Below are positions 5,507 through 13,345 of a stretch of 13,345 nt of DNA, piece by piece. The notes under the pieces were generated by a model, which saw nothing but the letters and a program-made list of their open reading frames with translations, did no database searches and had not been told where the DNA came from. Location: positions 1-13,345 of the forward strand of contig DASXZE010000363.1 in assembly GCA_036502105.1 (NCBI GenBank). The letters are read 5' to 3'. Both the position numbers and the translations under genes were made by a program. The stretch comes from Angelobacter sp036502105 (GTDB lineage Bacteria > Acidobacteriota > Terriglobia > Terriglobales > Acidobacteriaceae). How positions within the stretch are numbered: position 1 is the first letter of the stretch; each line of letters begins with the position of its first letter.

Positions 5507-7753
5507 CTAGAAGGCAGTAGGGGCAATGTCATCAGGCGCAACAAACGTTACACCCTGCGGTGTTGCAATCGGTGTCGGCAGCGGACGCAGGAACGGCGTG
5601 CCACCGTCATCGATTTCCCAACGAACCAACATTGCATTGTCCTCATGCACGGTGTTGTGGCAGTGCTCCATGAACATGCCGCCCCAATCGCGGAACTGCA
5701 TGGTCAAGGTCACGCTTCCACCTGGACGCAGGCGATATACATCCTTGCGGCCCTTTTCCCAGGCAGGAACGTTTGCAGCGCTGCCGTTCCGGGCCAGGAC
5801 CTGGCCTTCTTCAAAGTGGATGTGAATCGGGTGGTCCCATCCGCCGCCGCCGTTCTGCAGGGTCCAGACTTCGCGTGTGCCGAATGCAGGCGCCGCGGAA
5901 ACCCGGCCAAAGCTGGCATTGAGCATCGGGCCATTGTCGGTCCGTACGCCCCAGGGGCCAGGCTGTCCGCCTGCACCTGTGGTGTATGCGGCCGGATCGT
6001 CGGCTGACAACGGCTGTGAAGCGCCGCTGCCAAACGTGAAGGTCCGCTCACGGGCCACAGGAATGCTTGAGAGGTCAGGATTCGGAATCATCACAGCCGG
6101 AACCTTGCTCACGTCAGGCGTGGCCGGGTTGCGCACAATGCGGAATTCCAAAAACTTTCCCACGCACGGATCATTCGACTTGCCGGCCAGCGCGTCTGAG
6201 ATAGACAAATCGTTGGCTGGCTTCTTGCCGTCATTATGCTCACAAACGTTTACCATCCAGACCTTATCGCCAATGTTGTACCGGGAGAAGTCAATTACCC
6301 AGTCATAGCGCTCAGCGATACCTTGCTCGTCGGACACCGTCTGCACTACAGGTGAGGGCAGCAGGTTGCCGTCATTTGCGATCTGGATCATCGGTGATCC
6401 ATCTGACAGGCCGTACTTGAAGAAGCGGGAGACGCTCGCATTCAAAATGCGGAAGCGATACTTGCGGCGCTCCACTTCAAAATATGGCCGGTACGTCATG
6501 TTCACGCACATTACGTCGCCAATGAATCCGTCAAACTGGAAGATGTCCATAAACAACTGGCCTTCTGAATCAAAGGCTTTTTCGTTGAACAACAAATTCA
6601 CGTCGTATTCCAGGTTGCCAAAGCTCTTGGCGGTGCCTGAGGGCAACTGCAGGTTTACGCCGTCATTGATCGCTTCATTGCCACGGTCGAGCGCGCTGTA
6701 AATATTGAACATGGCAGCGTTGCCCTTGTACACGTTCTGCGAGGTGAACGTGAACATGTGATCGTGGAACCAGTGCGTTGACATGGTTTCACGCCAGTCG
6801 CCCGGGACCTTGTTGATTCCGCCGCTGTCGTCGGGGCTGCCGGCCTTCGGGTCCGTTGCGTCCTTGTTCACTTCAAAGATTCCCGCCAGCACGATTGGCC
6901 AGTGATAGTCATAGAACTGGTTTGGGAAGAAGAACGCGCCGGTGAAGCCGTCATTCTCCGCGCCATGATGTCCATTGTGCTCGTGCGTGGAAATGGTGTT
7001 CCGGCCAAAGCCGTTGTTCTGCGTTACGTCGGCAGGCAACCGGTTGTGATGGCGGAAAAGAATCGGCTCGCCATAACGCCCCTGGACCAGATACGGCGGA
7101 AGCGTTCCGTTGAAGGTCCACACAGAGTTGGGTGCTTGCGTGGGGAATCCAGGATGGAACTTCAGCGGAATCGGCTGCGTTGGATCGATGCCGGAATTAT
7201 GGTCTGACGTAACGGTCGGGCGATAATTGACGTTCGTGGTAGCTTGCGCCTGAGATGTTTCAACGCCAACCTGGGGTGCAAATTGCGTAAAGCGTTGATG
7301 TGCCCAGACTGGTCCGGGGGGCCGGCCTTCAATGGGGCCAGTCAAGCCGGTGTGTCCTCCGACCAAAGCTGGATCCAATAGCTGTTGCGTCTGGTTTGCC
7401 TGTGCCAGCGGAGTTGGTGTTAAACCACCGGTCAAAGGGTTAGGTAAACGCGGTGCAACATCAAAGCGCGGCATCGGCGTGGTGAAAGGTTGTACGCCAA
7501 ACAGCGGGCTGGGCGGCGCACCTGTTGGAACGTCGGCATAGGCGCTCTTAATAAATGGATTCAAGCCATGGATGGGTGCGATCAATCCACCGGTTGTGAT
7601 CAGACCAAGCTTGATCAGATCGCGTCTGGATACTCTTCCTTGGGAGTGCGCGCTGACGATTTCAGCCCTGTTTTTCCGCGCATTCTCAGCTTCTTTGATT
7701 CGTGCCTTGGAGGAATTTGCATTTAGAAAAAAACCATCGTTCCTATCAATCAT
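5507..7753 (-). CDS. Tat-exported multicopper oxidase, bilirubin-oxidase/CotA type
   Basis: A 748-residue multicopper oxidase with all four copper motifs: HEHNGHH (257-263), HWFHDH (327-332), HPIHIH (641-646) and HCHNTVHEDNAM (697-708). The last holds the type-1 copper Cys698 and the likely axial Met708. Such enzymes oxidise substrates at the type-1 site and reduce oxygen to water at the trinuclear centre. HDH in the second motif and HCHN..HED..M in the last match the CotA/bilirubin oxidase/phenoxazinone synthase branch, some members of which oxidise Mn(II); the substrate here is not readable. Residues 42-48 (SRRDLIK) start a Tat signal after an unusually long 41-residue n-region, with probable cleavage after AYA (73). 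The ATG at 7753 has GGAG about 9 bases upstream. It probably shares a transcript with the SCO gene, which supports copper insertion by SCO. Its own upstream region is 637 bases long. Confidence 0.93.
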   Translation of the reverse strand: MIDRNDGFFLNANSSKARIKEAENARKNRAEIVSAHSQGRVSRRDLIKLGLITTGGLIAPIHGLNPFIKSAYADVPTGAPPSPLFGVQPFTTPMPRFDVAPRLPNPLTGGLTPTPLAQANQTQQLLDPALVGGHTGLTGPIEGRPPGPVWAHQRFTQFAPQVGVETSQAQATTNVNYRPTVTSDHNSGIDPTQPIPLKFHPGFPTQAPNSVWTFNGTLPPYLVQGRYGEPILFRHHNRLPADVTQNNGFGRNTISTHEHNGHHGAENDGFTGAFFFPNQFYDYHWPIVLAGIFEVNKDATDPKAGSPDDSGGINKVPGDWRETMSTHWFHDHMFTFTSQNVYKGNAAMFNIYSALDRGNEAINDGVNLQLPSGTAKSFGNLEYDVNLLFNEKAFDSEGQLFMDIFQFDGFIGDVMCVNMTYRPYFEVERRKYRFRILNASVSRFFKYGLSDGSPMIQIANDGNLLPSPVVQTVSDEQGIAERYDWVIDFSRYNIGDKVWMVNVCEHNDGKKPANDLSISDALAGKSNDPCVGKFLEFRIVRNPATPDVSKVPAVMIPNPDLSSIPVARERTFTFGSGASQPLSADDPAAYTTGAGGQPGPWGVRTDNGPMLNASFGRVSAAPAFGTREVWTLQNGGGGWDHPIHIHFEEGQVLARNGSAANVPAWEKGRKDVYRLRPGGSVTLTMQFRDWGGMFMEHCHNTVHEDNAMLVRWEIDDGGTPFLRPLPTPIATPQGVTFVAPDDIAPTAF

Positions 7754-8056
7754 GGTGGCTGCTCCAGATAGCGGCGTCCCTTAAGGGGAGACTCGCGTGA
7801 AAGAGACTGTCTTGCTTTCCCGCGCTTTTTGGGCGCAAGAAGCCTCACAGCCTCGCAATGAGTGTCGAGGCCGACCGAATGTAAAACATCCATTCAGCGG
7901 TCCAGTATTTGCGGCAACCGAATCCCTATCTACGGCAGCCGGCAAATGAGCCGTTTTACTTTTTTGTTTATGGTCAAAAGCAAAGCACACTTGTTGCGCC
8001 GGGCCTGGTGAGGCTCGGTGTAGCACAGTGGCTTTAAGCACACTTCATACATCACC

Positions 8057-8075
8057 GTATTTGCAGGCCAAATAC
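8057..8075. promoter_or_regulatory. Perfect 7-bp dyad, possible operator
   Basis: GTATTTG (8057-8063) and CAAATAC (8069-8075) are exact complements separated by CAGGC, about 300 bases before the oxidase start. The size suits a dimeric regulator site. The spacing does not match the usual Crp/FNR consensus, so linking it to the neighbouring regulator is speculative. Confidence 0.35.
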
Positions 8076-8345
8076 AGTTGCGCTGAACTATGCCCGGAAG
8101 GGAATAAGCCAGTGAACTCTTTAGACAGACTTACTGCTTGCTCTGTCAGTAGATCGACTTTGTTACGGCGGACACACTTTTGTTTTGTGAAGGTTGATCG
8201 TCGCCTCTCTGTAAGGCGCGATTGTGTTGGGTTCCGTCGCCAACGATCTTTCTGTTCCAAGCTTTCTTTGCACGCATTGTGGCTGAGAGCCAAAACGAAA
8301 TCTGTTCAAAATTGACCACATTTTTAGAAAAAGTTCATGTACGTG

Positions 8346-8358
8346 TTCCAAAATGGAA
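8346..8358. promoter_or_regulatory. TTCCA-AAA-TGGAA dyad
   Basis: A perfect 5-3-5 dyad lies 33-45 bases after the regulator stop codon on the minus strand. It has no following T-run, so it is not a terminator by itself. It could be an operator or chance. Confidence 0.25.
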
Positions 8359-8390
8359 TAAGGCCTGTTGGACAGAGGTACGGAGTGTAC

Positions 8391-9113
8391 TTACTCCTTT
8401 ATGAGAAAATCCTTGAGCAAACTACGGATCAAAAGATCGCCGCTGTAATCTCCGTCATAATCGATCAGTCCCTGCTTGCGGAAGCTGTTCATAAAAAAAC
8501 TTACCCGTGATCGCGTTGTGCCCACAATCTCAGCCAGCGTCTCCTGACTTACCTTGGGCACCACAACCTCGGTTTGCCCAGAGCTGTCAAAATCGGCCAG
8601 CAGCAACAGCACGCGCGCCAGCCGCTTTTCACTGGTATGGAAAAGCCGGTCCAGCAAGTCTTCTTGAATGCGGACGTTACGCGCAACAATAAAGGACAAA
8701 AAGAAGTTCAAAAATTGCGCATCACGACGCAGGACCTCAATCATGGCCCTCCGCTCCGTCCTGAGCACCATGCACTCAGAGATGGCAATCGCCGTGGTGG
8801 CGCGCTTATTCTGGACGCCTGAAATACACTCCTCGCCCAGAAAATCACCGGCGCGCATAAGCGCAAGAGTGGCCTCGCGGCCTTCAGGGGAAAGGGCCGT
8901 TAGTTTTACGCGGCCATCCATAAGATAAAAAATGCAGTCTGCCGGCATGGCCTGGTAAAAGAGCGCGTCTCGTTTCTTGAAACGAAGAATGCTGCTGCCT
9001 ATACCCGGCGCGCGCAGGCAGGCTATGGGATCGCCTTGCCATGGTGCAGGCCTTGGAACTGTCTGGCCTGCAAGGGGAGTGAAGCGGTGATCAGGCTTGC
9101 TTTCTTTTTCCAT
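8391..9113 (-). CDS. Crp/Fnr-family transcriptional regulator
   Basis: A 240-residue DNA-binding regulator. Residues about 38-140 form the cyclic-nucleotide-binding-like beta-roll, including GDFLGEE (89-95) and RATTA (104-108) where a ligand pocket would lie. A dimerisation helix follows (about 141-160, then SEKRLARVLLLLA at 161-173). The C-terminal winged helix is at about 187-235, with the recognition region TTRSRVSFFMN (199-209). Its four cysteines (32, 60, 96, 114) lack the clustered N-terminal pattern of FNR, so an oxygen-sensing Fe-S cluster is not indicated. The signal is unknown. It sits between two exported-protein genes on the same strand (167 bases from the one upstream, 637 from the one downstream), so local control is plausible but unproven. 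The ATG at 9113 has no clear Shine-Dalgarno. Confidence 0.92.
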   Translation of the reverse strand: MEKESKPDHRFTPLAGQTVPRPAPWQGDPIACLRAPGIGSSILRFKKRDALFYQAMPADCIFYLMDGRVKLTALSPEGREATLALMRAGDFLGEECISGVQNKRATTAIAISECMVLRTERRAMIEVLRRDAQFLNFFLSFIVARNVRIQEDLLDRLFHTSEKRLARVLLLLADFDSSGQTEVVVPKVSQETLAEIVGTTRSRVSFFMNSFRKQGLIDYDGDYSGDLLIRSLLKDFLIKE

Positions 9114-9188
9114 CCGTAAGACTCATCCATTGAAATCGACATTTGTGTTCGGCCCAAATCTACTTCTTTCACTCCAGATTGCCGCTGG

Positions 9189-9214
9189 TGACGCCCGCCG
9201 GAAGACGGGCATCA
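9189..9214 (-). other. Hairpin between the secreted-protein and regulator genes
   Basis: On the minus strand TGATGCCCGTC pairs with GGCGGGCGTCA around a TTCC loop, an 11-bp stem with two G-U pairs. On the plus strand those two positions would be C-A mismatches, so the structure fits minus-strand RNA better. No T-run follows, so it is a weak terminator or a processing/stability element after the gene ending at 9281. Confidence 0.45.
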
Positions 9215-9280
9215 CTCTTTCTGGTAACTCAAAGTTCTTCGCGGATTAGCATATTCCAACCAATCCATCGTCTACCAAAT

Positions 9281-12200
9281 TTATTTGTCGGGAATCCGCT
9301 CGTCTGGATCGTCACTGCTTGATTCCTCCAGGCTATTTGCCAGGGCCAATGCTGGTATTTGAAGCACAGTCTTGGACCCGCTGCTGCCAGCTATATTATT
9401 TTTCATAGTCAGATGAACGTAGTTGTTGGCTGGTTGAGAATCTATGCCAGTGAACTTGACTCGCGCTGCTGTGATCGCCGTGGCCACGTTTGCCACAATT
9501 GACACGTTGATCGTCCAGCTCTGTCCGGCGGGCAAAGTGCTGAGCCCGCAAGCCAATCGCGTTGAATCATCAAATGCCGGCGACTGCTCACAGAAGCCTC
9601 CGGGTACCAGGGATGTCGTCTGGAGTGTTATACCCCTGGGTAAATGTCCGATGAGGAGTATGCCTTTTGCATCCATCGTTCCCAGGTTTGTTATCTGCCA
9701 GGTAATCGTGCCGCTGCCGGTTCCGGGAACGTATCCTCCCAACAACTGCAAATCTGTAACTACCGCAGGCGTTGGCGTAGGAACAGGGCTGGGAGTTGGC
9801 GTCGGAGCCGACGTTGGGCTGGGAGCAGGTGTAGGAACCGGTGTTGGAGCAGGAGTTGGTGTAGGTGTTGGATTGGGCACAGGCGTCGGATTTGGCGCAG
9901 GAACAGGAGTCGGCGCTGGCGTAGGAGTCGGATTCGGAGTGGGCGCCGGAGTCGGAGCTGGCGTCGGTGCAGGAGTTGGCGTTGGTGTGGGAACTGGGGG
10001 AGCCGTAGAAATCGTGGTCGTCACGCTCGCCGTGCTGTTCGCTGGATTGGTCAAGGCTATGGTCGCACCGCTGGCATTTTTTGCCTGAACGGTTGCCGAG
10101 TTTGTGGCAGTCGCCGTAAGTGTTTCAGTAATTCCCACGGCAACTGTATTTCCTGCGGGCACACTACCGAAGTTGCATGTGATGGTGGACCCGGCAAAGC
10201 ATGTCCCCTGGCTGGGAGTAGCGGAAACAATGGATGCGCCGGTAGCCGTGAAAGCATTCGTAACAATCACCTGCGGGACCGCCGCACTTCCATTGTTCGT
10301 TACAACGATTTCGTATCCCGCTGTTGAATTCGCCGGCATGCTGTTGGGCCCGCTGATGGAGATTGCGAGATTCGCGGTAATGGGCGGCGGTGGGGGCGTG
10401 GTTGCCAGCGGAATAATGGAATTGGAAGGCAGCGACGGGAGACTATCGCCGAGTGAGTTCGTGGCGTACACCACAAACGTGTAAGTAACTCCGTTGGTCA
10501 GGCCTGTCATAAAAGCCGATGTCTGGCTTGCAGGCACAACCATGGAGCGGCTGGTGTGTCCTTCAATCTGCGCTTCAACCCGATACGTAACAATCGTAAG
10601 TCCGCCATTCAGATAATCCGGAACCGCTGTCCAGAGAATGGAAGCAGAGGAATCGTGTCCCGCTGCCGCAACGTTCGTTGGAGCCTTCGGCACCGTAGGA
10701 TCCAGCGGAGTGACAATCGCGCTCGGCTCAGAATACTGGCCAGTTCCCGCCGAATCCGTGGCGGCCACAACAAACTGGTAGCGAATGTTGTTGATCAGTC
10801 CAGGAATCGTGATCGACGTAGGAACTTCCATGGAGCCCGGCGGCGCCGTTACGATTACGTCCGGCATTGAGAGGCCTGGCATGTTAAATAAATTGTGTAC
10901 GGTATAGCTGGTCACTGTCTGGCCATCAGGAAAGGGAATCCAACTTACCTGCGCGGACGCAACGCCTGCGGTAGCCACAACATTCAACGGAGCTCCCGGA
11001 AGGGCCGGAGTGACGGGCTGCGGCGCAACCGTCCACCAATGGCCCTGCTGTGGCAAGTTGCCGCCAGATGCATCGTCGGCGACGTAGAGCGTAAGGTCGC
11101 GCGGGTCCATCACCATGGCGCTGAGCAGTTCAAATCCGCTCGCGTAATTCAAGTTGACTTGAAATGAAACCGGATCAACCAGCGTAATGTTTCCCGCTTG
11201 GCCTACCAAAAGATTTCTGCCGTTCAGCGCCGGATAAATCTGGTCACTCATTACAAACAGCGGTGCGACAGTTTCTTTCTGCAAAAAGTTCGTGCCATGG
11301 CAAAGGTTCAATCCATTCAGCGGAGTCATGCACTGGTCGCCATTGGGAATAATGAAGGCTGAAGTGCCGTCACCACCAAAAAGATCATGGCCAATCCAAC
11401 CCAGCCCCATGTCTTTTACGTTGTCCGGAGTGCTGCCAATGACCTGCACGTTCGCGCACGGAACCGGGGTTGTCTCCGGCGACGTAATACGCAGAATGTC
11501 TCCACTCCGTTTGAACGCCACATAGAGATTAGCGTCCGGCCCCAACACCGCTGAGTTCGGAACATTTCCCGCAATGCCGCAACCCGGCAATCCGTTGTGG
11601 CCAATGCCACCATTTCCAGTCAGCACTTCCTGATGGATGATATCCATGCCGCCGTGGCCGTTATCTGCTGCCGGAACAAAATGCAGACGGAAAATCCCTT
11701 TGGTATTTGCCTGCATGTCCACGGTATAAAGATTGTTGGTGATCGGATCAAAAGCCATCTGGCCCGGTTTAAACTGCACGCCATCCACAAATGGAATGCA
11801 TGTGGCAGAGTTCATCAAATGCGGTCCGGGAGAATCAATATCCGGATCCAGCCGGCACAATCCAAAGCCACCTGCATCGCCGGACCACAAATGCCGATAC
11901 GCTTTACCCGTAGCAGGATTCGTTCCTGATCCGGCCAGCACCACGCCTCCTCCAGGAGAAGTAACTCCATCGGCAAATTTCACCAGCGTTGCCGGAGATA
12001 CACTACCGCCGCTGTTGCCCAGATTCCACCAGCGTCCAAACCCAAAACCCAGTCCATTTGTAGGATCATCCGCCACGTACAGGTTTAAATTTGTACCGTC
12101 CAGGGCCATCCCGCTCAGGAACTTGAAGCCCGTAGCGAAGTCAGAGGTGATTTGCAGCGTGGCTGTATCCACCAGAGTTACCGCGCTGGGGTTGCCGATA

Positions 12201-13135
12201 AAAAGTTTTCTGCCATTCATCGCGGGATAAAGCTGGTCAGTCATCACAAAGCTGGGGACGGCCGTTTGTCCCACAAGAATATTGGTAGCAGTGCAGGTTA
12301 AGAGGCCATTCTGCGGCGTGAGGCATTGATCGGCACTGGGCATTACCCATGCGGCCAGGCCGTCGCCGCCAAAAAGATCATGCCCAACCCAGCCCAGGCC
12401 AAAATCTTTTTTACCGTCAGGAGTGGTGCCGATGACTTGAACGTTGCCGCATGGCAGAGGCTCAGTTTGCGGAGCCGCAATGCGGAGAATATTTCCGCTG
12501 GCTTTGAATCCTATATATAGGTTCCCGTCCGGCCCCAGCGTGGCGGAGTTTGGCACATTGCCGGCAATGCCGCAGCCGGGGAGCGTCTGGCGGCCGCCCA
12601 GTTGATTGCCGCCTAAAACTTCTGTGTGCAGAATATCGATTGATCCGTGGCCACCGCTGCCGGTGGGAATGTAATGCAGACGGAAGATCCCCTGCGTATT
12701 CGCCTGCAGGTCAACTGCATAAATATCATTGAAGATAGGATCAAAGGCGAACTGGCCGGGTTTGAACACCGCGCCGTCAACCACCTCCAGGCAGGTTCCG
12801 CTATTAATAAAGTGCGGGCCCGGCGTATCCACATCAGGATCAATGCGGCAAAGGCCCAGGCCGCCTTGATCGCTCGTCCACAGGTGCCGATACGGCGTGC
12901 CAGTCTTTGGATTAATGGCTGATCCGCTCAGCACCATTCCGCCGCCGGGCGATGTAACGTTGGTTGCGAATGGGACCTGGGTTTGTGTCGCTTGTGCATG
13001 CGCCAGCGGGCCGCCCAGCCCGGCGATCATCGCCACACTCAGCCATAGCCGTGCTGCAACACTCGTCATAATGTTGATCCATGGCTTAAGCGCCATGGCA
13101 AAAGGTCCATCCGTCGCGTTTCTAAGATCCAGCAT
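9281..13135 (-). CDS. Large secreted modular protein: duplicated 331-residue module, FN3 pair, DUF11-like domains, Pro/Thr linker
   Basis: A 1284-residue exported protein. A signal peptide lies at about 23-49 (hydrophobic core LWLSVAMIAGLGG, cleavage near AHAQA) after a 22-residue extension. The start at 13135 is backed by AAAGGAAA about 8 bases upstream. Two homologous modules, 55-372 and 386-703, align without gaps at an offset of 331; each opens with (N/G)VTSPGGG, ends in WW and keeps six cysteines at matching positions (96, 115, 188, 229, 271, 281 and each +331). Repeated phrases such as LGPD.NLY, D..LYVADD and FRLH suggest a beta-propeller fold (inference). Then come fibronectin type III domains at about 712-810 and 815-912, a DUF11-like domain at 920-1042, a Pro/Thr linker at 1046-1124 and a second DUF11-like domain at 1126-1246. 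No catalytic motif is recognised. A surface role in adhesion, binding or redox scaffolding is possible. Confidence 0.88.
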   Translation of the reverse strand: MLDLRNATDGPFAMALKPWINIMTSVAARLWLSVAMIAGLGGPLAHAQATQTQVPFATNVTSPGGGMVLSGSAINPKTGTPYRHLWTSDQGGLGLCRIDPDVDTPGPHFINSGTCLEVVDGAVFKPGQFAFDPIFNDIYAVDLQANTQGIFRLHYIPTGSGGHGSIDILHTEVLGGNQLGGRQTLPGCGIAGNVPNSATLGPDGNLYIGFKASGNILRIAAPQTEPLPCGNVQVIGTTPDGKKDFGLGWVGHDLFGGDGLAAWVMPSADQCLTPQNGLLTCTATNILVGQTAVPSFVMTDQLYPAMNGRKLFIGNPSAVTLVDTATLQITSDFATGFKFLSGMALDGTNLNLYVADDPTNGLGFGFGRWWNLGNSGGSVSPATLVKFADGVTSPGGGVVLAGSGTNPATGKAYRHLWSGDAGGFGLCRLDPDIDSPGPHLMNSATCIPFVDGVQFKPGQMAFDPITNNLYTVDMQANTKGIFRLHFVPAADNGHGGMDIIHQEVLTGNGGIGHNGLPGCGIAGNVPNSAVLGPDANLYVAFKRSGDILRITSPETTPVPCANVQVIGSTPDNVKDMGLGWIGHDLFGGDGTSAFIIPNGDQCMTPLNGLNLCHGTNFLQKETVAPLFVMSDQIYPALNGRNLLVGQAGNITLVDPVSFQVNLNYASGFELLSAMVMDPRDLTLYVADDASGGNLPQQGHWWTVAPQPVTPALPGAPLNVVATAGVASAQVSWIPFPDGQTVTSYTVHNLFNMPGLSMPDVIVTAPPGSMEVPTSITIPGLINNIRYQFVVAATDSAGTGQYSEPSAIVTPLDPTVPKAPTNVAAAGHDSSASILWTAVPDYLNGGLTIVTYRVEAQIEGHTSRSMVVPASQTSAFMTGLTNGVTYTFVVYATNSLGDSLPSLPSNSIIPLATTPPPPPITANLAISISGPNSMPANSTAGYEIVVTNNGSAAVPQVIVTNAFTATGASIVSATPSQGTCFAGSTITCNFGSVPAGNTVAVGITETLTATATNSATVQAKNASGATIALTNPANSTASVTTTISTAPPVPTPTPTPAPTPAPTPAPTPNPTPTPAPTPVPAPNPTPVPNPTPTPTPAPTPVPTPAPSPTSAPTPTPSPVPTPTPAVVTDLQLLGGYVPGTGSGTITWQITNLGTMDAKGILLIGHLPRGITLQTTSLVPGGFCEQSPAFDDSTRLACGLSTLPAGQSWTINVSIVANVATAITAARVKFTGIDSQPANNYVHLTMKNNIAGSSGSKTVLQIPALALANSLEESSSDDPDERIPDK
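9764..10000 (-). repeat. Pro-Thr repeat tract (P-T-P-x minisatellite)
   Basis: Residues 1046-1124 of the large secreted protein are almost entirely PTP, PAP, PVP and PNP units, coded by imperfect GGNGTNGGN-type hexamers on the plus strand. It is an extended linker between two DUF11-like domains, typical of surface or secreted proteins and prone to length change by slippage. The opposite strand reads as Gly/Val repeats, which is a shadow. Confidence 0.9.
11027..12973 (-). repeat. Intragenic duplication of a ~954-bp module, period 993 bp
   Basis: Segments 12020-12973 and 11027-11980 encode the two homologous modules of the large secreted protein. All six cysteines, the GHDLFGGDG motif (251-259 and 582-590), LPGCGIAGNVPNSA (185-198 and 516-529) and the terminal WW pair keep exactly the same 331-codon offset. 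This means a whole-module duplication with no net indel since. Confidence 0.9.
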
Positions 13136-13345
13136 TTTTAAGTTTCCTTTCCTGTCCGGAAGCCAGTTATTTACTGCAAAACCTTATTCAGTGGCGGCTG
13201 CCTCAAAAACACAAAGACGTTGCCGCCGACCAGACTCAAATACCGGATGGAAAGAACTCGTGTTGCTGAGCTGAAAGGAATGGACTCGGCCACAACTGCG
13301 AATACACCAATGGCCGGGGGAAGGGAGCTGAACCAACTCAAAAAA
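13136..13345 (-). promoter_or_regulatory. Upstream region of the large secreted-protein gene
   Basis: These 210 bases to the window edge hold the Shine-Dalgarno of the gene starting at 13135 and probably its promoter. The only structure noted is GGCGGC (13193-13198) facing GCCGCC (13222-13227) across 23 bases. No convincing gene or promoter hexamers are recognised. Confidence 0.35.

Larger units (their letters stand above)
7754..8390 (-). promoter_or_regulatory. 637-bp gene-free region upstream of the oxidase gene
   Basis: Open frames here on both strands are short, Cys/Arg-rich and lack a convincing ribosome site, so I see no gene. The stretch probably holds the oxidase promoter. It contains several small dyads: 8057-8075, a bulged hairpin at 8197-8222 (ATCG-T-CGCC paired with GGCGCGAT), TGGCT/AGCCA at 8280-8292, TTCCA/TGGAA at 8346-8358 and GCCTCG/CGAGGC at 7850-7871. 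I could not find a convincing FNR-type TTGAT-N4-ATCAA site or a clear -35/-10 pair. Confidence 0.4.

Noticed and set aside
5285..6007. 240-residue plus-strand open frame over the oxidase-SCO gap
   Set aside because: It overlaps the C-terminal copper motifs of the oxidase in antisense, lacks a recognisable domain and covers the intercistronic structures.
7781..8315. Small Cys/Arg-rich frames on both strands upstream of the oxidase
   Set aside because: They overlap one another, lack ribosome sites and recognisable motifs, and look like chance frames in non-coding DNA.
8391..9113. FNR-type oxygen sensor with a [4Fe-4S] cluster
   Set aside because: The four cysteines at 32, 60, 96 and 114 do not form the clustered N-terminal motif.
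9444..10327. Plus-strand frames with Gly/Val or Arg/Ser repeats
   Set aside because: They are shadows of the Pro/Thr linker and neighbouring domains of the large secreted protein on the other strand.

Overview
The window looks like a piece of an Acidobacteriota chromosome, probably Terriglobales/Koribacter-like. This is inferred from three things: a Crp/Fnr regulator of a type I associate with that phylum, large secreted proteins carrying a Pro/Thr linker and DUF11-like domains, and intergenic DNA full of degenerate dispersed repeats. No rRNA, tRNA, transposase or CRISPR array is visible, so the taxonomic call is not proven.

Layout. Positions 3-182 (+) are probably the 3' end of an unrecognised gene that enters from the left. 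A terminator-like hairpin (317-367) lies just ahead of a secreted di-haem cytochrome c peroxidase/MauG-family protein (389-2494, +). The next 1.8 kb has no intact large gene. It holds a strong hairpin, a possible mini-gene with its own terminator (2644-2750), several dispersed repeats, and a truncated, frameshifted aspartic-protease-like pseudogene (3599-4010). The rest of the window reads on the minus strand, in transcription order: a 1284-residue modular secreted protein (13135-9281), a Crp/Fnr regulator (9113-8391), a Tat-exported multicopper oxidase of the bilirubin-oxidase/CotA type (7753-5507), and a SCO1/SenC-cytochrome c fusion (5325-4294). This block ends at a convincing minus-strand terminator (4160-4199). 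The peroxidase and the minus-strand block converge on the repeat-rich gap.

How the genes may work together. All four non-regulatory proteins have export signals, and three carry redox metals (four-copper oxidase, SCO copper site plus haem c, di-haem). The simplest reading is an extracytoplasmic oxidation locus. The oxidase would act on an organic or metal substrate, the SCO-cytochrome would load its copper or exchange electrons with it, and the peroxidase would deal with peroxide or carry electrons. The Crp/Fnr protein would provide control. The substrate cannot be read from the sequence. The duplicated 331-residue module of the large secreted protein is the least explained part and the best candidate for something not yet described. 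The intercistronic DNA between oxidase and SCO gene also carries unusual structure: a nested hairpin and a three-copy short repeat.
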